Notes under the pieces: model-generated | Told to the model about the DNA's origin: nothing | Databases searched by the model: none | Seen by the model: the letters and a program-made list of their open reading frames with translations, nothing else | Made by a program: the position numbers and the translations under genes | NCBI GenBank assembly: GCA_026874595.1 | Contig: CM049317.1 | Coordinates: 45,038,401-45,102,400, forward strand | DNA: 64,000 bases | Source: Sipunculus nudus | Lineage: Eukaryota > Annelida > Sipuncula > Golfingiida > Sipunculidae | Direction: 5' to 3' | Shown: positions 58,780 through 64,000 of the stretch, piece by piece | Layout: every line of letters starts with the position of its first letter | Numbering within the stretch: position 1 is the first letter of the stretch

Positions 58780-59230
58780 GCGAGTTGACACCATCATTTG
58801 GCCGATGCCAGTGCTTGCTCTGACATTACCGCGCGGAGGTTACGGGTACATTAGCGCCCAGTATACGTCAGGTTTTAACGATTTAATGAACACAACTTTT
58901 CAAATGAAGGCCGTCTGCGAAAACGATTAAGTAGAAAAAAAAACAAAGAAAGATAACTGGAGACTTACCGTCCAGAAAATGGCAGAGAGGATAGAAGCAT
59001 GAGATTACGTCAAAAGGAAGTGCTCACAGGGCATGCTCCGTGACAGGTCATAAGCCAGAACGAGGACGATTATGCGCCGGGATTCCCTTACGTGGGCGAA
59101 GCTTCGGCATTTTCCGGATGCTTCCGTTGAGTGGGCGGTGACGGGTCTGATTGTGTGCTCCGTGAGCCTGGGGAATTTTATTTCCTTGTTGACCTGGGGG
59201 ATTTGAACGTACAGAATCCAGATGGCGGAT
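58780..59230 (-). promoter_or_regulatory. CpG-dense patch, possible promoter region
   Basis: CpG dinucleotides are much more frequent here (for example CCGCGCGG near 58830, GCGCCGGG near 59073, and several ACG/CCG) than in the surrounding AT-rich DNA, outside of repeats. It lies just upstream of, and around, a minus-strand splice donor. Together these suggest a promoter and first exon transcribed leftwards. No TATA box is assigned. Confidence 0.35.
58969..59000 (-). CDS. Possible start of a coding first exon
   Basis: ATG at 59000-58998 opens MLLSSLPFSG, a hydrophobic start like a signal peptide, and after 32 nt meets CTGGACG-GTAAGT, a consensus splice donor (58963-58968), followed on the minus strand by a pyrimidine-rich stretch. 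Two short ORFs precede it in the presumed 5' UTR (one starting MPKLRPRKG near 59110, one MPCEHFLLT near 59035). The downstream exons would be at lower coordinates, but none is recognised. The open frame at 59048-59383 lies in this presumed leader and is not considered a separate gene. Confidence 0.2.
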
Positions 59231-59685
59231 AACAGCCGCCTGGCTGATTGTAAGGAGAAACAAACACTTATAAAAAGCGCTGCCCATAGAGAAATACAGA
59301 AAGGGGTGGAATACTGTACCTAACCCAACATGGTCTAAAACACAACTAAAGTCGGCAGTGTTGTCTGGGTGGCAGTACTGCAAACCACAACCAGACCATT
59401 AATATATGATGTATAGTAATAAGTACACTGGTCAGACACTATGCATCACTGAACAACCACACCATACCATAACACCATAGATAAATATAGCAGTATAAAC
59501 AGATCAATATAGCACCAGACCAGTACTAGTATTGTGGAATAGAGTGAAAAAAACTAGGCTGACAAGTAGGCCTAACCATTAATGAGTCTTACTCTATGTT
59601 TGACGTAACAGTAACCTTTGCTTATATATATATATATATTAAATACACAACATGTATAGTCACACCATTCTTAGTATTTAGTTAT
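59231..59685. other. No gene seen
   Basis: Unassigned DNA with many short ACACCAT/ACCAGAC-type words near 59440-59530 and a small (TA)n at about 59623-59639. Confidence 0.4.
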
Positions 59686-60085
59686 TATACCTCCGCCAAG
59701 CGCTGAAGGGGTTATGTTTTTGGTGGCATTGGTTTGTCTGTGTGTTTGTTTGCCTGTTAGCAATATTGCTCAAAAATTTATCAACCGATTTTTATGAAAT
59801 ATTCAGGATAGCTCGGCAAATGATACAAGAGACAACTGGTTTAAATTTGGGTCGTAACAGGTGAAGATATGGCCATCTTTGGCGTGCGAGTCGTGACGTC
59901 AAAGAGCCGAGGACAATCAATGACGTCACTCCACGTGTACACGTGCCATTTCCCTGAAAGGTGTAAGCAAATCAACAATTAGCAAGGGGGCCTTTTTATA
60001 AGGAAAATGGTTACATTTATGACAAATCAATATGGATGAAATGAGCTGCCTTGGCGGGGGTCTGCGAGATCTGAGCACATTCCTA
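59686..60085 (+). repeat. Family E element (CTCCGCCAAG type)
   Basis: The left end has ATACCTCCGCCAAGCG, then GGGGTTATGTTTTTGGTGGC and GTTTGTTTGCCTGTTAGCAA. The right end has CCTTGGCGGGGGTCTGCG then GATCTGAGCACA. The inverted motif CCTCCGCCAAG/CTTGGCGGGGG has one mismatch. I recall this repeat as very widely distributed in aquatic invertebrates, typically with a CCTCC/GGAGG hairpin at the left end and a GAGTGC-type hairpin at the right; both are degraded here. It is about 400 bp and non-coding. Confidence 0.6.
59894..59945. promoter_or_regulatory. Two CRE and two E-box palindromes in 52 bp
   Basis: TGACGTCA occurs at 59894-59901 and 59921-59928. CACGTG occurs at 59932-59937 and 59940-59945; the latter two form the 14-bp palindrome CACGTGTACACGTG. 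These are consensus CREB/ATF and bHLH sites. They lie inside the family E repeat about 0.9 kb upstream of the possible minus-strand first exon. Function is inference. Confidence 0.4.
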
Positions 60086-60332
60086 TAGTTATGAGATATT
60101 ATCGGTAGTAATTTATCTTAAGATGGTAGCCTTGTATCACTGTCAGTGTGTATGGCTAATTACATCGATTCTAGTCAGGTTATTACAGTAACCTTTAATG
60201 AGTTTAATTAAGATATTACAGTAAATTTAACCTTTTGTGAGTAGACCTAGATTGTCCGAGTGAGAGTCAGCTGTGAGAGTACATGAAAGGGATTTTGTTA
60301 AAGTACATTATAAATTATTATTACACCTGTGA

Positions 60333-60680
60333 CAGCATAGCACCATATCGGCCCCCTGACATTACGACCAGATTACTGGCTGTCAGAGTGCCTTTCCATC
60401 TAGGTCTGAGGAACGCATTATAAGGCCCCATGAGGATGCAAATATTTTCGTCATTTTTGACAACGCCTCATCGCCTACAGGTACACTCTTAGTTGACATA
60501 GACCAGACTAATCGTTAGAAGTTTTACTTTACTTTCTAACAACACCAAACATGAGCGAGAAAAATTCATTGTTTAATTCAGCATATCGCTAAACCCCTCC
60601 GCATGTTTGTTGAATTTCTGACCGCCTGAATAACTTTACAGGAATGGCTCACACGGGTTACTGGACGCAGACAACTTGTA
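60333..60680 (+). repeat. Second copy of the 350-bp block
   Basis: Same orientation as 57601-57943, about 2.73 kb away. Shared words include ACTGGCTGTCAGAGTGCC, GGAACGCATTATAAGG-type and ACATGAGCGAGAAAAA. The copies bracket the CpG patch and the family E element. Confidence 0.6.
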
Positions 60681-60934
60681 GGAAAAAGTGCATTAGGTTT
60701 CAGCAAAATTAAGTTTCTGATACATAGTTTACAAGACAAAATCATGGACAAAATTTAAACAATATGTTAATGCCTTAAAAGTCACATTATGTTTATTGTG
60801 TATTGTGAACTTATATTTTGTATCTTTCTGATTTCCAGGAATCTAAGCCCAACTGAAATAACCAAAAATCCCATTAACCGGATTAGAGAATGGACGCTTT
60901 AAACAATAGAAAACACTCAGACCCCACATATATA

Positions 60935-61147
60935 TTAGATACCCACGCTAACATTCTTGATCACCAGGGTCCTGATAAAATGTTGTGTGGTTCGTGAGCG
61001 CAAGAACGTGCACGTGTCATGATTCACCCACTTGATTAATGCGTCACAGATCAGCTCATCCCTTTCGGAAACTGCCAATTTAATTTCTTCTAAAACCAGT
61101 GAATGACGAAGGGCCAATTTGCCATTTTTTATAAGAGTATAAGGCAT
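60935..61147 (-). CDS. Small unrecognised ORF, 70 codons
   Basis: It has a true ATG start and TAA stop. The composition looks protein-like: a central amphipathic helical segment rich in Glu, Lys, Leu and Ile (residues about 16-42, with SERDELICDALIKWV), then a basic stretch (FLRSRTTQHFIRTL). Codon use is mixed rather than AT-skewed. No domain is recognised. TTATTTATAAG just upstream of the ATG could be a weak splice acceptor, so it may be a terminal exon. A single-exon peptide or chance are alternatives. Confidence 0.3.
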   Translation of the reverse strand: MPYTLIKNGKLALRHSLVLEEIKLAVSERDELICDALIKWVNHDTCTFLRSRTTQHFIRTLVIKNVSVGI

Positions 61148-62760
61148 CTTATAAATAAGATATTATGTTGATCCAGGTTAGCTTTAAAATGTTTTGGAGT
61201 TTTCTTCCACAAAATTTTATCAACATCCGTTCATGGCTTGCTGACAAGTTGCGAATGTATAGAAAAAAAACCCAAAAAATAAACTATAAAACCATAAATA
61301 TACCATATACAGTTTAATTAACTTTAATTACATCTGTATATGAGGAAGGATAAACTGAGGCTTCGTATAGCAAAAGAACAGAATGATCTGGGCACTATTT
61401 TTGTCAACTGATTTATAAATTTATAAAAATATTACTTAGATCTTAATTTAAGATGGAGATTAACATGAGATGTTAGCAAAAGCTTCCAACATTATAATCT
61501 TTTATTTAATTATTTAACCTAAAACAAAGGGTCATGTTCAAGACACAAATACACAAACTCTCAAACGTATCCAATAACATCTCGAAAAGAATACGAGTGT
61601 TTTATACTCAAATTACTCTGCTGAATGTTTATTTTGATATTATCTGCGTTTATTTTGTATAACTAGTAGCTTAAATTACTTTTCCATATTTGCAGTTTCT
61701 TTATTTAGTCTATATCTTGCTTTCATACAGTTTAAACAAACTCCAATCTCTGATATGTATTATAAAATGCTTATTTTCTTTTACATTTTTATCTGATATT
61801 GGTATATGCATTGTAATCGCTTATAAATGTTCCAAATAAACATTGCTGTAGGTATAATTTAATTATCTTGTATTTAAAATGTCATGTACCATTTTAAACA
61901 ATTTATCTTTTAACCAGCAGCACGGACAAATAAGTTCAAAGTTGGTTCCCTTTTTACAACCTGCATCAGGTTGTAAATAATATAATGTAAATAATATAAT
62001 ATACTGGAATTGTGAATGCATATATCAGATTTATGATTATTATTTGTTTGTATACTCAATATATTTAAATTAAAAGTTGTGAAACTTGTTATTGCGGGTA
62101 CTCAGTTGAATATTTTTCTCTCAAGCTATATATTGAGGAGAATATTGGTCACCTTCTGGTTTTACTATTTGTTAATCCATTCATGTTTGATGAGACTGAT
62201 GAGCGCAAGTAATCAATAGAAATCACAATGTTGAACTATTTATGGAGATATTTATTTGCTGGTATATGGTATAGTGCTGTAAACTGATTCTCTCCTGTGG
62301 TGGCTGCACTTACAATTGTAGATATTGTTGTACAACGCCTACAGGATGTTAATATGTGAATAATCTATCTCCAGAATTGTGATTTTAGAAATCTGATATC
62401 TGGTTATGATTTATTTAGATATTTCATAAAATTAGAATACGTTGGTTATAATTGGTTAACTATTCAATGGTTTCTTATGTATATATATGTACGTAGCTGA
62501 TACAACAGACTCCCACTCTGACCACCAACTCATCAAAGGTTACGATTACGTCATAAAATAAACTCTTAATGATTCTGACAAGATCAAAGGGAATTAACCC
62601 TATACACATGCAGTGAAAAAAAAATTGTTTGAATATGTATTTGTCTGTGGTTTATACACCATCACTGCAGAATTATTTAAAGTACTCTTTTTTTTTAGAT
62701 TTTTTGTGTAGGTTATCGCCTCCGGTTTTTATGCTTGCTTAAATACACGCGATAATTCTG
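61148..62760. other. No gene; AT-rich with one strong hairpin
   Basis: Very AT-rich. 61953-61977 is a perfect 11-bp stem, TTTACAACCTG / CAGGTTGTAAA, with loop CAT. A short TAATATAATGTAAATAATA duplication follows. Nothing coding is recognised. Confidence 0.45.
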
Positions 62761-62990
62761 GCGTCAACATGGCTCGGTATAGCTGGGTCATAATACCAGG
62801 GAACCCCCGAAAGGCGCACTCGTTTGTGAGTGAAACACGACTGATGGGCACAGTCTCTATCATAAGCCTGTAGAGCGCTCACCCTGGGTGGGGGTCGACC
62901 GTACAAAATCTCAACGTCTCAGCTGAGATTCGAACTCACGATTTCCCGGCTTTGAGCCCTGTGCTCTACCCCTGAGCCACATAAGCCGGT
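62761..62990 (-). mobile_element. tRNA-derived SINE
   Basis: On the minus strand the head (62990-62920) reads as a tRNA: box A TGGCTCAGGGGTAGAGC with a GCTC/GAGC D-stem, and box B GAGTTCGAATCTC. The anticodon stem and acceptor do not pair fully, so it is a SINE head or a tRNA pseudogene rather than a tRNA gene. A GC-richer body of about 150 bp follows towards 62761. Within the body, the plus-strand string TAGAGCGCTCACCCTGGGTG then GGGGTCGACC resembles a second, shortened tRNA head in opposite orientation. Confidence 0.55.
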
Positions 62991-63189
62991 TTATTCAAAA
63001 TACCTATATATAGTGTATGTTTTTGTCAGTGTAATAATTTCTAATTATGTTACTTTGTTTTTCTTTTTACATAATATTTAGTATAGAACGTAAGTCAACT
63101 TTTGATACTTTGGATAAATTGTATAAGCACTACTTTCAGACTTGGGGAGATATGATATTTAATGAGATCCGACTTTATACACAGGCCTG

Positions 63190-63190
<1 letters not shown>

Positions 63191-63228
<38 letters not shown>
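63191..63228. repeat. (TA)n microsatellite
   Basis: About 17 uninterrupted TA units. Confidence 0.95.
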
Positions 63229-63229
<1 letters not shown>

Positions 63230-63324
63230 TACTATCTGACTAATCATTCAAGTACACAGAATATACACTACTCCATTTGTTTATACAGCAGTTCATCTTA
63301 TCACATGCGGTGGCTGAGCCCTGA

Positions 63325-64000
63325 TGCATTTTGGGGGGGGGGGGGCGGCATTTCGGGGAATTAGTATAATGAGTGGCATAAGGAGTTGCTCAAAAGTACA
63401 AATTTGGCTTATTTTGTCCATTTTCAAGTATTTCAGGAATTATAAACTGGGCAGTGGAACCTACCAAATGATTAGCGAACAATTTGCACATAGGGGGGTG
63501 GGGGGGGGGGGGGGGGGTGAATTAGTATAATGAGTGGCATTTCGGTGAATTAGTACATAATCAGTGGCATAAGGAGTTCCTCAAAAAGTAAAATTTGGCC
63601 TTTTGTCCTATTTCAAATATTTTAGAGATTATAAACTGGGGAGTTGAACCTACAAAATGATCAGCGAACGATTTGTACATTTGGTGTGTGTGGGGGGGGG
63701 GGGGGGGGTGGGGGAGTCATTTCTGGGATTTAGTAAAATCAGTGGCACAAGGAGTTCCTCAAAAAGTTCATATTTGGCATATTTGTCCCATTTTCAAGTA
63801 TTCCAGGGATTATAAACTGGGCAGTGGAATCTACAAAATGATCAGCGAATGATTTGCACATGGGGGGGGGGGGGGGGGGTATTTATAGGATTTTGTACAT
63901 AATTAGTGGCATAAGGAGTTCCTCAAAAGGTACAAATTTGGCCTTTTTGTCCCATTTTCAAGAATTTCAGGATTAAAAACTTGGCTCTGGAACCAACCAA
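63325..64000 (+). repeat. G-run satellite, period about 160-200 bp, cut by window edge
   Basis: Units share TTAGTATAATGAGTGGCAT, AAGGAGTTCCTCAAAA, TTGGCNTATTTTGTCC-type, TATAAACTGGGCAGTGGAA-type and AAATGATCAGCGAA, each closing with a long G run near 63333, 63495, 63690 and 63865. At least three full units plus a partial one are visible, and the array continues past position 64000. The open stretches at 63047-63530 read into it and are not genes. Confidence 0.85.

Noticed and set aside
59048-59383. 111-codon minus-strand ORF as a gene
   Set aside because: It overlaps the presumed 5' leader and CpG patch, has no domain, and ends before the splice donor; short upstream ORFs are common in leaders.

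Overview
The window looks like nuclear DNA from a marine invertebrate, most probably a bivalve mollusc. It is AT-rich, has no bacterial-type operons or long conserved ORFs, and is dominated by interspersed repeats of the tandem-core plus (ACGG)n kind known from oysters and other bivalves. The species assignment is inference. No complete protein-coding gene can be supported, and no rRNA, CRISPR or bacterial regulatory features are seen. Nearly all short ORFs are chance readings through repeats.

Most of the annotatable content is mobile DNA. At least five repeat families (called A to E here; the names are mine) have unrelated sequences but one shared layout: a short hairpin at the 5' end, a subterminal inverted motif, internal tandem core units, usually an ACGG-type microsatellite, and a 3' hairpin that contains the partner of the inverted motif. 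Family A (ends GCTCAGCTG / CAGCTGAGC) has complete copies at 827-1420, 3773-6333, 14108-16024, 29852-31774, 44232-46846 and 55989-57177, two more split by later insertions, and several fragments. Family B (GTATCCGCC / GGCGGATAC) lies at 32595-34045 and 54825-55987. Family C (GAACCTGT / ACAGGTTC) lies at 7502-9379, 9381-9875 and 20514-22609. Family D (ATGCCCCCGCC / GGCGGGGGCAT) lies at 37296-39016, and family E (CTCCGCCAAG type) at 59686-60085. The layout resembles what is described for non-autonomous Helentron/Helitron2-like elements. No Rep/helicase gene is present.

Two nested stacks can be read base by base. At 39617-49191 a family A copy holds a second copy, which holds both a third copy and a tyrosine-recombinase (YR) retroelement at 40635-42394. 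Removing the inserts gives 2593, 2607 and 2615 bp for the three family A copies, against 2561 bp for the uninterrupted copy at 3773. The YR element keeps a gag-like zinc-finger fragment and a frameshifted recombinase with HxxR and Tyr, but has lost reverse transcriptase. At 29404-34922 an older family A copy holds a Harbinger-like MITE (3-bp TTA duplication), which itself holds a younger family A copy; the older copy also holds a family B element inserted without any target duplication.

Other features: two tRNA-related SINEs (7257-7490 plus, 62761-62990 minus), small TIR elements (10052-10227, 18652-18892, 20249-22843), two minisatellites (28 bp at 35614-35950, 30 bp at 36408-37185), an (AT)n tract, long G/C homopolymers, and a G-run satellite entering the right edge. 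The core units of several families carry a GGTGGCGCCACC palindrome at regular spacing, and family A cores carry GGTCAnnnTGACC palindromes.

The right end (about 57.6-61.2 kb) is the most gene-like part: a CpG-dense patch with a consensus splice donor on the minus strand (58963-58968), a duplicated block of about 350 bp on either side, and a 70-codon minus-strand ORF at 60935-61147. These may mark the 5' end of a gene, but no product can be named. Long stretches (2.0-3.8, 11.2-14.1, 16.0-20.2, 23.0-27.3, 49.2-54.8 and 61.1-62.8 kb) show nothing identifiable beyond small repeats.
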